DNA of 47,713 bases from Ramlibacter sp. (GTDB taxonomy: Bacteria > Pseudomonadota > Gammaproteobacteria > Burkholderiales > Burkholderiaceae_C), in the NCBI GenBank assembly GCA_013815685.1, contig JACDFR010000031.1, positions 1 to 47,713 on the forward strand. Reading direction: 5' to 3'. Every line of letters starts with the position of its first letter. Position 1 is the stretch's first letter. The translations under genes were made by a program, and so were the position numbers. Shown here one piece after another: positions 16,317 through 24,134 of the stretch. The notes under the pieces were generated by a model that was not told the DNA's origin, did not search any database, and saw only the letters and a program-made list of their open reading frames with translations.

Positions 16317-17993
16317 ATGAGCGACCGTCCCTGGCTGAGTTCTTACCTTCCCGGCGTGCCCGCCGATATCGACCCGGCGCAATACTCCTCGCTGGTCCAG
16401 TTGATGGAAGAAAGCTTCCGGAAATTCGGCCCCCGAACCGCTTACAGCTTCATGGGCAAGGAAGTCACTTTCGCGCAGACGGATTCGCTCAGCCGTGCGC
16501 TGGCCGCCTACCTCCAGGGCCTGGGCCTGGCCAAGGGCGATCGCGTGGCCATCATGATGCCCAATTGCCCGCAGTACCCGGTGGCGGTCGCCGCCATCCT
16601 GCGCGCCGGCTATGTGGTGGTCAACGTCAACCCGCTGTACACGCCGCGCGAGCTGGAACACCAGCTGAAGGACTCCGGCTCCAAGGCGATCGTCATCATC
16701 GAGAATTTCGCCCGCACGCTGGAGCAGTGCATTGCGGCCACCCCGGTCAAGCACGTGCTGCTGGCGGCCATGGGCGACATGCTGGGCGCGCTCAAGGGCA
16801 CGCTGGTCAACTACGTCGTGCGCAGCGTCAAGAAGATGGTGCCGGCCTACAAGCTGCCCGGCGCGGTCCGCTTCAATGACGCGGTTGCGCAGGGTACGCG
16901 CGGCACGCTCAAGAAGCCCGAAATCAAGCCCGACGATGTGGCCGTTCTGCAGTACACCGGCGGCACCACGGGCGTTTCAAAGGGCGCGGTGCTGCTGCAC
17001 AGGAACGTGATCGCCAGCTTGCTGCAGTCCGAGGCCTGGAACGCACCGGCCATGAAGAAGGTTCCGGCGGGCGAGCAGCCCACCGGCGTGGTGGCGCTGC
17101 CGCTGTACCACATCTTCGCGTTCACGGTCGGCATGATGCTGTCGATGCGCGAGGGCGGCAAGCTGATCCTGATCCCCAATCCGCGCGATCTGCCGGCAGT
17201 GCTCAAGGAATTGTCCAAGCACACCTTCCACAGCTTCCCCGCCGTCAGCACGCTGTTCAACGGCTTGGCGAACCATCCCGACTTCCATACCGTCAACTGG
17301 AAGAACCTCATCATCTCCCTGGGCGGGGGCATGGCCGTGCAAAGCTCGGTGGCCAAGCTCTGGCTGGACAAGACCGGCTGCCCGATTTGCGAAGCCTATG
17401 GGCTGTCGGAAACCTCGCCCGGCGCCACCTGCAACCCGATCACCAGCACTGCATACAGCGGTACCATCGGGGTACCGCTGCCCTCCACCCATATGAAGCT
17501 GCTGGACGACGACGGCAACGAAGTCCCGCTTGGGCAGCCGGGCGAGATCGCCATCAAGGGCCCGCAGGTGATGGCCGGCTACTGGCAGCGCCCGGACGAA
17601 ACCGCCAAGGTCATGACAGCCGATGGATACTTCAGGTCGGGCGACATCGGCACGATGGACGAGCGCGGCTACTTCACGATCGTCGACCGCAAGAAGGACA
17701 TGGTGCTGGTCAGCGGCTTCAACGTCTACCCCAACGAAGTCGAGGACGTGGTCGGCCGGCTCGACGGGGTGCTCGAATGCGCCGCCGTCGCCGTGCCGGA
17801 CGAGAGGACGGGCGAGGCCGTCAAGCTGGTGATCGTGAAGAAGGACCAGTCCCTCACGGAAGAAAAGGTGCGCGAATACTGCCGCGCCAACCTGACGGGC
17901 TACAAGCAGCCCCGGGTCGTCGAATTCCGCACCGGCCTGCCCAAGACCCCGGTGGGCAAGATCCTTCGCCGGGAACTTCGCGACAAGAAGTGA
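16317..17993 (+). CDS. fadD: Long-chain fatty acid--CoA ligase
   Basis: A 558-residue acyl-adenylate-forming ligase. Of three in-frame ATGs (16296, 16302, 16317) the last is chosen: GGAGAAG at 16304-16310 sits 6 nt before it. Motifs in order: the P-loop YTGGTTGVSKGAV, the YGLSETSP motif, the GYFRSGDIGTMDERGYF hinge region, DRKKDMVLVSGFNVYPNEVE, and the C-terminal lysine in TPVGKILRREL. It activates fatty acids for beta-oxidation at the inner membrane. The end overlaps mtnN as GTGA, linking the two translationally. Confidence 0.92.
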   Translation: MSDRPWLSSYLPGVPADIDPAQYSSLVQLMEESFRKFGPRTAYSFMGKEVTFAQTDSLSRALAAYLQGLGLAKGDRVAIMMPNCPQYPVAVAAILRAGYVVVNVNPLYTPRELEHQLKDSGSKAIVIIENFARTLEQCIAATPVKHVLLAAMGDMLGALKGTLVNYVVRSVKKMVPAYKLPGAVRFNDAVAQGTRGTLKKPEIKPDDVAVLQYTGGTTGVSKGAVLLHRNVIASLLQSEAWNAPAMKKVPAGEQPTGVVALPLYHIFAFTVGMMLSMREGGKLILIPNPRDLPAVLKELSKHTFHSFPAVSTLFNGLANHPDFHTVNWKNLIISLGGGMAVQSSVAKLWLDKTGCPICEAYGLSETSPGATCNPITSTAYSGTIGVPLPSTHMKLLDDDGNEVPLGQPGEIAIKGPQVMAGYWQRPDETAKVMTADGYFRSGDIGTMDERGYFTIVDRKKDMVLVSGFNVYPNEVEDVVGRLDGVLECAAVAVPDERTGEAVKLVIVKKDQSLTEEKVREYCRANLTGYKQPRVVEFRTGLPKTPVGKILRRELRDKK

Positions 17994-18706
17994 CGACCGC
18001 CATCGTCAGCGCCATGCGCGAGGAACTCTCGGCAGTTCTCGCGCTGATGCCCGACGAGCGCATGCAGGTCGTGGGCGGCCGCGAATTCTGGCTCGGCCAC
18101 CTGCATGGACAGGAAGTCGTCGCGGTCCTTTCGCGTATCGGCAAGGTCGCGGCGGCCACCACCGCCACGGTGCTTGTCGAGCGGTTCGCGGTTCAGCGCA
18201 TCGTCTTCACGGGCGTGGCGGGCGGCCTGGCGCCGGGGGTCGAGGTGGGCGATGTGGTCGTTGCCGACAGCTTCCTGCAGCATGACCTGGACGCCTCGCC
18301 GATCTTTCCCAGGCACGAGGTGCCGTTCTACGGCTTGAGCCGATTTCCCGCCAACGAGGCTTTGTCCGCCCGGGTGGCGGCCGCCGCCCGCCAGGCGCTG
18401 CCGGGAGTCGCAGTGCACCGCGGACTGGTGGTCAGCGGCGACCGCTTCGTCGCCACGACGGCGGAGAGCCGCGCACTGCAATCGGCGCTGCCGGACGCGC
18501 TCGCGGTCGAGATGGAAGGCGCGGCCTTCGCCCAGGTCTGCCACGACTGGGGCGTGCCGTTCGCGGCGGTGCGCACCGTCTCGGACCGGGCCGACGATGC
18601 GGCGCACGCGGATTTCGCCCGCTTCGTCCAGGAGATCGCCAGCCGCTATTCGGCGGCGATCGTCGCGTCCCTGCTGACGGCTACCTCAGCCAGCCGCGTT
18701 TCCTGA
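17990..18706 (+). CDS. mtnN: 5'-methylthioadenosine/S-adenosylhomocysteine nucleosidase
   Basis: A 238-residue purine nucleosidase starting with GTG 17990, which overlaps the fadD stop. It shows the family pattern: N-terminal IVSAMREELS, the FTGVAGGLAPGVEVGDVVVA block, AVEMEGAAFAQVC carrying the ribose-binding Met-Glu, and RTVSDRADDAA with the catalytic Asp. It cleaves MTA and SAH, recycling by-products of SAM use. Its last 26 bp overlap the 3' end of corA on the other strand. Confidence 0.9.
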   Translation: MTTAIVSAMREELSAVLALMPDERMQVVGGREFWLGHLHGQEVVAVLSRIGKVAAATTATVLVERFAVQRIVFTGVAGGLAPGVEVGDVVVADSFLQHDLDASPIFPRHEVPFYGLSRFPANEALSARVAAAARQALPGVAVHRGLVVSGDRFVATTAESRALQSALPDALAVEMEGAAFAQVCHDWGVPFAAVRTVSDRADDAAHADFARFVQEIASRYSAAIVASLLTATSASRVS

Positions 18707-19667
18707 AGTACCACATCGGCACCAGGGCGCTGGCCACCATCAGCGTCAGCGCGAACGGGTAGCCCCAGCGCTGGGACAGCTCGGGCATGTACTGGAAGTT
18801 CATGCCGTACAGGCTGGCGATCAGCGTCGGCGGCAGCAGCGCCACGCTGGCCACCGAGAAGATCTTGATGATCTTGTTCTGGTTGATGTTGATGAAGCCG
18901 ACGGTGGCGTCCATCAGGAAGTTGATCTTGTCGAACAGAAAAGCCGTGTGGTTGTCCAGCGACTCGATGTCGCGCAGGATCTGGCGCGCCTCTTCGAACT
19001 GCCCGGCGTTGAGCATGCGGCTGCGCATCATAAAGCTCACCGCGCGGCGGGTGTCCATGACGTTGCGCCGGATCCGCCCGTTCAAGTCTTCCTGGTGCGC
19101 GATCGCGCCCAGCACTTCGCCGGCCAGGGTGTCGGTCACCTCGCCGGCCAGCACCTGCTTGCTGACCTTTTCCAGCTCGTCGTAGATGCCTTCGAGCGTG
19201 TCGGCCGAGTATTCCGCGTCGGCGTCGAAAAGCTTGAGCAGCACCTCTTTGGCGTCCTCGATGAGGCCGGGGGCGCGCCGCGCGCGCAGCCGTAGCAGCC
19301 GGAACACCGGCACGTCTTCATCGTGGATGGAAAACAGCACGCCCTTGCTCTTGAGCGAGTCGTTCACCAGGTTGAGGATGAAGGCGACGCGGACCGTGCG
19401 CGGCTCCAGGTCGTCGGCGATCAGGAAGTCGCTGCGGATGTGCAGCTCGCCGTTGTCTTCCTCGTAGAAGCGCGCCGATTCCTCGATGTCCTCGTCCATC
19501 GCATCCTCGGGGATGGACAGCCCGAAGTACTGCTTGACCCAGCGTTTTTCTTCCAGGGTCGGCGACTCGAGGTCGACCCAGATCGGCTGGAACCTGGAGA
19601 GTTCCTCCAGCGATTCGATCTCTTCCTGGAACAGCCGCCCGTTGGCGAGCGTGAAGATATTGAGCAT
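18681..19667 (-). CDS. corA: CorA-type magnesium/cobalt transporter
   Basis: A 328-residue divalent-cation channel. The large N-terminal cytoplasmic funnel is followed by two C-terminal membrane helices, with the signature YGMNFQYMPEL between them and a basic C-terminal end (WYFRKRGWLR). ATG 19667 is preceded by GGAG. The family forms pentamers in the inner membrane gated by intracellular Mg2+. A strong hairpin lies 41-72 nt upstream of the start, in the probable 5' leader. Confidence 0.94.
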   Translation of the reverse strand: MLNIFTLANGRLFQEEIESLEELSRFQPIWVDLESPTLEEKRWVKQYFGLSIPEDAMDEDIEESARFYEEDNGELHIRSDFLIADDLEPRTVRVAFILNLVNDSLKSKGVLFSIHDEDVPVFRLLRLRARRAPGLIEDAKEVLLKLFDADAEYSADTLEGIYDELEKVSKQVLAGEVTDTLAGEVLGAIAHQEDLNGRIRRNVMDTRRAVSFMMRSRMLNAGQFEEARQILRDIESLDNHTAFLFDKINFLMDATVGFININQNKIIKIFSVASVALLPPTLIASLYGMNFQYMPELSQRWGYPFALTLMVASALVPMWYFRKRGWLR

Positions 19668-19707
19668 GGCTCACTCCGGTTGTGCATTCGGCGTTGTGGC
19701 AGGTGAT

Positions 19708-19739
19708 GCTTTCAACCCCGGCTCCCGGGCGTTGAAAGC
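19708..19739. repeat. Strong hairpin upstream of corA
   Basis: GCTTTCAAC (19708-19716) pairs with GTTGAAAGC (19731-19739), and inside it CCCGG (19717-19721) pairs with CCGGG (19725-19729), leaving a CTC loop and one bulged C. The 14-bp stem would be very stable as RNA on either strand. It may be a leader structure of corA, a terminator-like barrier without T tract, or an extragenic palindrome. Confidence 0.6.
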
Positions 19740-19860
19740 TACCGACTGGGGCAGGTTTCCACGGAGCGATCTCCAGCAGTTGCGACCGGGCGATTATGCC
19801 GTGGCCGGACGGGCCCGAGCCAGGAAAAGCCGGCCATTCTTCGCTGCCGCGACAGCGGCG

Positions 19861-20130
19861 TCAGCCGGCGGGCTTGGCCCGCTTTGCGTCGGCCTTGCGT
19901 GCCGCCATCGCACGCGCCGGCGGCGCTTGCGAAGGGCGCACACCGCACTTCAGCACATCGGCCATGTAGCGCCAGCAGCAGTTCCAGGAGCGATGCGTGA
20001 ACGCCGGAATGCCGGGGCTTGAGGACGGTCAGGTCGCGTTGGCCTGCGGATAGAGCAGCCGGGCCATTTCCCCCACTGGGCCTTCCATGCCGAGGCAGGC
20101 GGAGACCAGGCTCGAAAAGCCATGCCGCAC
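19861..20130 (-). pseudogene. Possible small gene split by an in-frame TGA
   Basis: On the minus strand one frame from GTG 20130 reads VRHGFSSLVSACLGM ... LLYPQANAT, stops at TGA (20031-20029), and continues in the same frame for 55 codons (GIPAFTHRSWNCCWRYMADV ... ADAKRAKPAG) to a TGA at 19863-19861. Codon third positions are GC-rich on both sides, as in real genes here. A single C-to-T change of CGA to TGA would explain the break. I do not recognise the protein. The gap 19668-20272 holds otherwise only the hairpin before corA and the palindromes near 20162-20197; I see no other gene in it. Confidence 0.3.
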
Positions 20131-20161
20131 GCCGGCGACGTCAACTTCGGACAGATGAGGC

Positions 20162-20197
20162 AGGACCAGTCCTACAAATGTGGGACGACCTGTCCGA
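20162..20197. promoter_or_regulatory. Two tandem palindromes, candidate regulator site
   Basis: AGGAC-CA-GTCCT at 20162-20173 is a perfect 5-bp dyad, and TGTGGGAC-N5-GTCCGACA at 20177-20197 matches its reverse complement at seven of eight positions per arm. Both share the GGAC/GTCC arms. They lie between the broken minus-strand frame and the small plus-strand gene at 20273, so they could control either. The protein that binds is unknown; two-component regulators of the LuxR/NarL class use sites of similar size. Confidence 0.45.
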
Positions 20198-20272
20198 CAT
20201 ACCCGTTGAGGCGCGGCCCCTAAATTCTCTTGACTTCCCGGCCACACCGCCGGAATCCCCGAAGGAGTACCC

Positions 20273-20482
20273 ATGATCCAGCTGGCGAACGATCCGAACG
20301 CAAGCCGAATGAGCTACCGCCCTGGCCAGAATGACGCCAAGGGATCGCACTTTATTGCCCAGCGCGGTCGTAGCGGCCACGCTTGGCCTTTCCTGAGCAG
20401 GCATACCGACCGTCCGGCCCAGCAGGACAACCCCGTCGCCGGCGCAGTGAAAACTGATAGCCAGCACCCACATACAGAGTGA
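20273..20482 (+). CDS. Small hypothetical protein, 69 residues
   Basis: The protein starts at ATG 20273 with a good ribosome site, GAAGGAG at 20261-20267. It is hydrophilic, rich in Gln, Asn, Arg and His (MIQLANDPNASRMSYRPGQN at the start, DSQHPHTE at the end), with no helix, signal or known motif. The palindromes at 20162-20197 lie about 75 bp upstream, and another very small gene follows after 5 bp. Function unknown; the strong ribosome site and position make it likely to be expressed. Confidence 0.5.
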   Translation: MIQLANDPNASRMSYRPGQNDAKGSHFIAQRGRSGHAWPFLSRHTDRPAQQDNPVAGAVKTDSQHPHTE

Positions 20483-20487
20483 GCGTA

Positions 20488-20658
20488 ATGTCTGCAGAGC
20501 CCAAGACCCCCGACCGGTTCGCCGACACGCCGCGCGACAAGCCCGTGAGCGAGCGCACCGAACACGCGAACCTCGAGCGGCCTGGCGCGCAGGCGCACCC
20601 GCGCGCCCGCGGCTGGACCAGCTACACCGACCCGATCACGGCCTGGCGCACGCGCTAA
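20488..20658 (+). CDS. Small hypothetical protein, 56 residues, disordered
   Basis: ATG 20488 to TAA 20656-20658. The protein is highly charged with almost no hydrophobic core: MSAEPKTPDRFADTPRDKPV at the start and a WTSYTDPITAWRTR ending. Such composition suggests an intrinsically disordered small protein. It lies 5 bp after the previous small gene and is followed 26 bp later by a rho-independent terminator, so the two form a short transcription unit. Upstream spacing for a ribosome site is weak (GTGAGCG), which fits coupling to the first gene. Confidence 0.5.
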   Translation: MSAEPKTPDRFADTPRDKPVSERTEHANLERPGAQAHPRARGWTSYTDPITAWRTR

Positions 20659-20684
20659 GCCCTGACGCCACCGAAGGTGGTAAG

Positions 20685-20711
20685 GCGGCCCTGCAGGGGC
20701 CGCTTTTTTTT
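20685..20711 (+). terminator. Rho-independent terminator after the small-gene pair
   Basis: GCGGCCC-TGCA-GGGGCCGC forms a GC-rich stem directly followed by eight T residues. It closes the 20273-20658 unit before the MFS gene. Confidence 0.85.
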
Positions 20712-20758
20712 GGCGCGGCAAAGTGCGGCCGCGCTGGCATGATGGCCGGTTTGCGTTT

Positions 20759-21976
20759 ATGACCCGATCCGAAGCCCTGCCCCCTCGCCGCGAACTCTGG
20801 TTGTTGCTCACCCTGGCGGGCATCCAGTTCACCCACATCCTGGACTTCATGATCATGATGCCGCTCGGGCCGCAGTTCACGGCCCTGTTCGGCATCAGCG
20901 ATGCCCAGTTCGGCCTGCTGGTATCGGCTTACACGCTCGCCGCCGGCGCGTCGGGGTTGGCCGCCTCCACTTACATCGACCGTTTCGGACGCAAGAAACT
21001 GCTGCTGGTGCTCTACGGCCTGTTCGCCGTCGCCACACTGGCCTGCGGCCTGGCCCCGGGCTACTACTTCCTGATGGCGGCGCGGATCGCGGCGGGCCTG
21101 TTCGGCGGGATCCTCTCGGCCCTGTGCCAGACCATCGTGGCCGACGTGGTGCCCTTCGAGCGGCGCGGCCGGGCGATGGGCATCGTCATGACCTCGTTCT
21201 CTGTCTCCACCGTGGCCGGCGTGCCGTTGGGCCTGTTCCTGGCGGCCCACTTCAGCTGGCATGCCCCGTTCCTGGGCATCGCGGCGATCTGCGCCGTGCT
21301 GGTGGTGTTCGCCGCCGCGACCATGCCCGTGCTCAAGGGCCATGTCGACGGGCGGCTACCTGCCCTGGGCGGTATCGGCCAGGTGCTGGCGGACCCCAAT
21401 CACCGCATGGCATTCCTGTTCACGGCGTTGATGATGTTCACGGGGTTCACCGTCATCCCCTACCTCACGATCTATCTGCAGTCGAACGTCGGCCTCTCGG
21501 CGGCGCAGATCCCTTATATCTACCTGTGCGGCGGGGTGGCGACGCTGTTCAGCGCGCGCCTGATCGGCCGGCTCACCGACCGGTGGGGCAAGGTCAGGAC
21601 CTTCCGGTTGATGGCGCTGGCCGTCATCCCGCCGATGACCTTGATGACATTGCTGGGCCGCATGCCGATGTGGCTGCTGCTCGTGATTTCGACCCTGTTT
21701 TTCATCTGTATGAGCGGGCGCATGATTCCCGGGATGGCGATCGTCACCTCGACCGCCCGGCCCCAGCTGCGCGGCACTTTCATGACACTCAACAGCTCCG
21801 TGCAGTCGGCCGCGATGGGTGTCGCGGCTTACGTGGGCGGTCAGCTGATCAGCAGAGATGCGCAGGGCTTGCTCGCAGGCTACTGGACCGCGGCCGTGGT
21901 GGGCGCTGCGGCGAGCCTGGTCACCGTGTGGCTGGCCGGCCGGCTGGCCCTGCATGGGGCGCCCGCCAAAAGCTGA
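20759..21976 (+). CDS. Major facilitator superfamily transporter
   Basis: A 405-residue protein with about twelve membrane helices. ATG 20759 gives an N-terminus of about 15 hydrophilic residues before helix 1. The motif A-type loop between helices 2 and 3 is seen in YIDRFGRKKLLL. The C-terminal half repeats a related loop (RLTDRWGKVRTF). It looks like a 12-helix drug/H+ antiporter or sugar-efflux-type (AraJ-like) permease; the substrate is not readable. It stands alone after a terminator and 183 bp before hpf. Confidence 0.87.
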   Translation: MTRSEALPPRRELWLLLTLAGIQFTHILDFMIMMPLGPQFTALFGISDAQFGLLVSAYTLAAGASGLAASTYIDRFGRKKLLLVLYGLFAVATLACGLAPGYYFLMAARIAAGLFGGILSALCQTIVADVVPFERRGRAMGIVMTSFSVSTVAGVPLGLFLAAHFSWHAPFLGIAAICAVLVVFAAATMPVLKGHVDGRLPALGGIGQVLADPNHRMAFLFTALMMFTGFTVIPYLTIYLQSNVGLSAAQIPYIYLCGGVATLFSARLIGRLTDRWGKVRTFRLMALAVIPPMTLMTLLGRMPMWLLLVISTLFFICMSGRMIPGMAIVTSTARPQLRGTFMTLNSSVQSAAMGVAAYVGGQLISRDAQGLLAGYWTAAVVGAAASLVTVWLAGRLALHGAPAKS

Positions 21977-22049
21977 GGCCTTTTCAAGCCCTGGCGCCCA
22001 GCCCGACAAAGGGTTTCACTTCGGCCGCCGCGGGCGCGCCCGAAATCCA

Positions 22050-22078
22050 TTGCTTTTCGGGGTCGTCGCGGGCATAGT
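22050..22078 (+). promoter_or_regulatory. Candidate promoter of hpf
   Basis: TTGCTT at 22050-22055 and CATAGT at 22073-22078 are separated by 17 bp, the ideal sigma-70 spacing, about 80 bp before the hpf start. Pattern match only. Confidence 0.35.
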
Positions 22079-22159
22079 GATTCGACCTTCAATGCATCAA
22101 GTCCGGCCGCCCTGCACCGAGGACGGCCATTTCCCAACCGTGTGAACAGGAGGTCATTC

Positions 22160-22489
22160 ATGAATCTGACGATCAGCGGTCACCATCTCGAAGTCACCCC
22201 GGCACTTCGTAACTACGTGACTACCAAGCTTGATCGGATTACCAGGCACTTTGATCAGGTCGTCGACATCAGGGTGCTGCTCACTGTTGAAAAACAAAAG
22301 GAAAAGGAACGACGACAGCGCGCCGAATGCAGGATACATGTCAAGGGCAACGACATGTTCGCGCAGAGCTCCCACCAGGACCTCTACGCCGCCCTCGATG
22401 AGCTGGTCGACAAGCTCGACCGGCAGGTGGGCCGGCACAAGACCCGGCTGCAGGACCATCACCACGACGCCCCCAAGCGCATCATGTGA
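22160..22489 (+). CDS. hpf: Ribosome hibernation promoting factor (HPF/RaiA family, short form)
   Basis: A 109-residue protein with a perfect AGGAGG at 22148-22153 before ATG 22160. It begins [20 protein letters not shown] and continues with the beta-alpha-beta pattern of the S30AE ribosome-binding domain, ending in a His-rich tail. Short HPF promotes 100S ribosome dimers in stationary phase. In most betaproteobacteria rpoN precedes it; here an MFS gene does. A terminator follows, so ptsN has its own promoter. Confidence 0.93.
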   Translation: MNLTISGHHLEVTPALRNYVTTKLDRITRHFDQVVDIRVLLTVEKQKEKERRQRAECRIHVKGNDMFAQSSHQDLYAALDELVDKLDRQVGRHKTRLQDHHHDAPKRIM

Positions 22490-22500
22490 AACCGGCCTTC

Positions 22501-22526
22501 AAGGCGCCCTTTTTCGGGCGCCTTTT
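22501..22526 (+). terminator. Rho-independent terminator after hpf
   Basis: AAGGCGCCC at 22501-22509 pairs with GGGCGCCTT at 22516-22524 across a T-rich loop, and the descending arm runs into TTTT. It lies 12 bp after the hpf stop codon. Confidence 0.8.
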
Positions 22527-22564
22527 GCTGTGATGTAGGCGCAAAGTCGATGCCGGACGTTTTG

Positions 22565-22592
22565 TTGCGGTGCACCGTCCCGGGTGCATAAT
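22565..22592 (+). promoter_or_regulatory. Candidate promoter of ptsN
   Basis: TTGCGG at 22565-22570 and CATAAT at 22587-22592 are 16 bp apart, placing a transcription start just before ATG 22607. It would serve ptsN and probably hprK after the hpf terminator. Confidence 0.4.
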
Positions 22593-22606
22593 CGTAAACC
22601 CCTACC

Positions 22607-23074
22607 ATGAACCGCCTCGCGTCCATCCTGCCCGCCGACCAAGTGCTCGTAAGCGTTGATGCCACCAGCAAGAAGCGCGCTTTCGAGGAAGCGGGGCTGC
22701 TGTTCGAAAACCTGCACGGCCTGTCGCGCGCGTTGGTCACCGACAGCCTGTTCGCGCGCGAACGGCTCGGCTCCACGGGCCTGGGCCACGGCGTCGCCAT
22801 TCCCCACGGGCGGATCAAGGGCCTGAAGGCCCCGATGGCCGCGTTGTTCCAGCTGGCCCAGCCCATCGGCTTCGACGCGCCCGACGAACAGGCGGTCGGC
22901 TTGCTGATTTTTCTGCTGGTACCCGAGGCGGCGACGCAAAAGCATCTCGAAATCCTGTCGGAAATCGCCGAGCTTCTGAGTGATGCCCCGCTGCGCGAAA
23001 AAATCAAGGCCAGCACAGATGCGGCTGAACTGCACCGCCTCATTGCCACCTGGCAGTCGGCGCAGCCGGCCTAG
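22607..23074 (+). CDS. ptsN: PTS IIA-like nitrogen-regulatory protein PtsN
   Basis: A 155-residue EIIA-Ntr protein. The phosphorylated histidine is in [11 protein letters not shown]. In the nitrogen PTS it takes phosphate from NPr/HPr and controls potassium transport, carbon storage and stress responses in proteobacteria rather than sugar uptake. It is followed by hprK in the same direction, but 100 bp separate them and a dispersed repeat fills most of that space. Confidence 0.94.
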   Translation: MNRLASILPADQVLVSVDATSKKRAFEEAGLLFENLHGLSRALVTDSLFARERLGSTGLGHGVAIPHGRIKGLKAPMAALFQLAQPIGFDAPDEQAVGLLIFLLVPEAATQKHLEILSEIAELLSDAPLREKIKASTDAAELHRLIATWQSAQPA

Positions 23075-23080
23075 GCATGT

Positions 23081-23158
23081 CGCCCCCACGCTTGTCACTT
23101 CGTGTGCTGCGTTGCCCTCCCGGCGGGCCTTCGCGCCTTGGGGCGGCCTGCGGCGCTC
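23081..23158 (-). repeat. Dispersed ~80-bp repeat, copy 2
   Basis: Reverse complement of the element at 14694-14774. The identical blocks are at 23081-23099 (19 bp) and 23123-23134 (12 bp), 23 nt apart as in copy 1. Here it lies between ptsN and hprK, antisense to both, and occupies the place where an hprK ribosome site would be expected; the 16 bases left before the hprK ATG hold no clear Shine-Dalgarno. Confidence 0.75.
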
Positions 23159-23174
23159 GAGTCTCGCGGCGTCG

Positions 23175-24125
23175 ATGAAGCCCACCGTCGTCAGCGCCGA
23201 TGTCCTGTTCGAGGACCACCGGGCGCAGCTCAAGTGGGAGTGGGTGGCCGGACTCGGCGCTTCCGAGCGCCGCTTCGACGAAGTCGCGGTGCGCGCGGCC
23301 CGCTCCGGCGCCGACCTGGTGGGCTATCTCAACTACATCCATCCGTACCGCGTGCAGATCCTTGGCGCGCGCGAGATTGCATACATCACCAATGCGACTT
23401 CGGAGGACTGCGACCGGCGCATCGCCCGCATCGTCACGCTCGAACCGCCAGTGCTTGTGCTCACCGACAACCAGGTAGCGCCGGATGCCCTGCTGTCGAT
23501 GTGCGAGCGGGCGCAAATCCCCATGTTCGCCACCCACGAGCCATCGGCGTTCGTCATCGACGTGCTGCGCACCTACCTGTCCAAGCATTTCGCCGAGCGC
23601 ACTTCCATGCACGGCGTCTTCATGGACATCCTGGGCCTGGGCGTGATGATTACCGGCGAATCCGGCCTGGGCAAAAGCGAGCTCGGCCTGGAGCTGATCT
23701 CGCGCGGCAACGGCCTGGTCGCCGACGACGCCATCGACCTTTTCCGGATCAACCAGACGACCATCGAGGGCCGCTGCCCCGAACTGCTGCAAAACCTGCT
23801 GGAGGTGCGCGGCATCGGCCTGCTGGACATACGCGCCATCTTCGGCGAGACCGCGGTGCGCCGAAAGATGCGGCTCAAGCTCATCGTCCATCTGGTGCGC
23901 CGGGAAACGCTCGAGCGCGAGTACGAGCGCCTGCCGTACGAGCCCCTCACTCAGGATGTGCTGGGCGTGCCGGTGCGCAAGGCGGTGATCCAGGTGGTGG
24001 CGGGGCGCAACATCGCCGTGCTGGTGGAAGCCGCGGTGCGCAACACCATCCTGCAGCTGCGCGGCGTCGATACCTATCAGGAATTCGTCGAGCGCCACCG
24101 GCGTGCGATGGAACAGGACAAGTAA
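23175..24125 (+). CDS. hprK: HPr kinase/phosphorylase
   Basis: A 316-residue bifunctional enzyme that phosphorylates or dephosphorylates HPr on serine. The Walker A motif GESGLGKS and the family signature [11 protein letters not shown] are present; the N-terminal domain precedes them. ATG 23175 is chosen because the frame upstream is repeat sequence. There is no good ribosome site before it. In Gram-negative bacteria HprK works with PtsN and NPr in regulation rather than sugar transport. The end is 9 bp from the 3' end of fur on the other strand. Confidence 0.94.
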   Translation: MKPTVVSADVLFEDHRAQLKWEWVAGLGASERRFDEVAVRAARSGADLVGYLNYIHPYRVQILGAREIAYITNATSEDCDRRIARIVTLEPPVLVLTDNQVAPDALLSMCERAQIPMFATHEPSAFVIDVLRTYLSKHFAERTSMHGVFMDILGLGVMITGESGLGKSELGLELISRGNGLVADDAIDLFRINQTTIEGRCPELLQNLLEVRGIGLLDIRAIFGETAVRRKMRLKLIVHLVRRETLEREYERLPYEPLTQDVLGVPVRKAVIQVVAGRNIAVLVEAAVRNTILQLRGVDTYQEFVERHRRAMEQDK

Positions 24126-24134
24126 GCGACGCGG

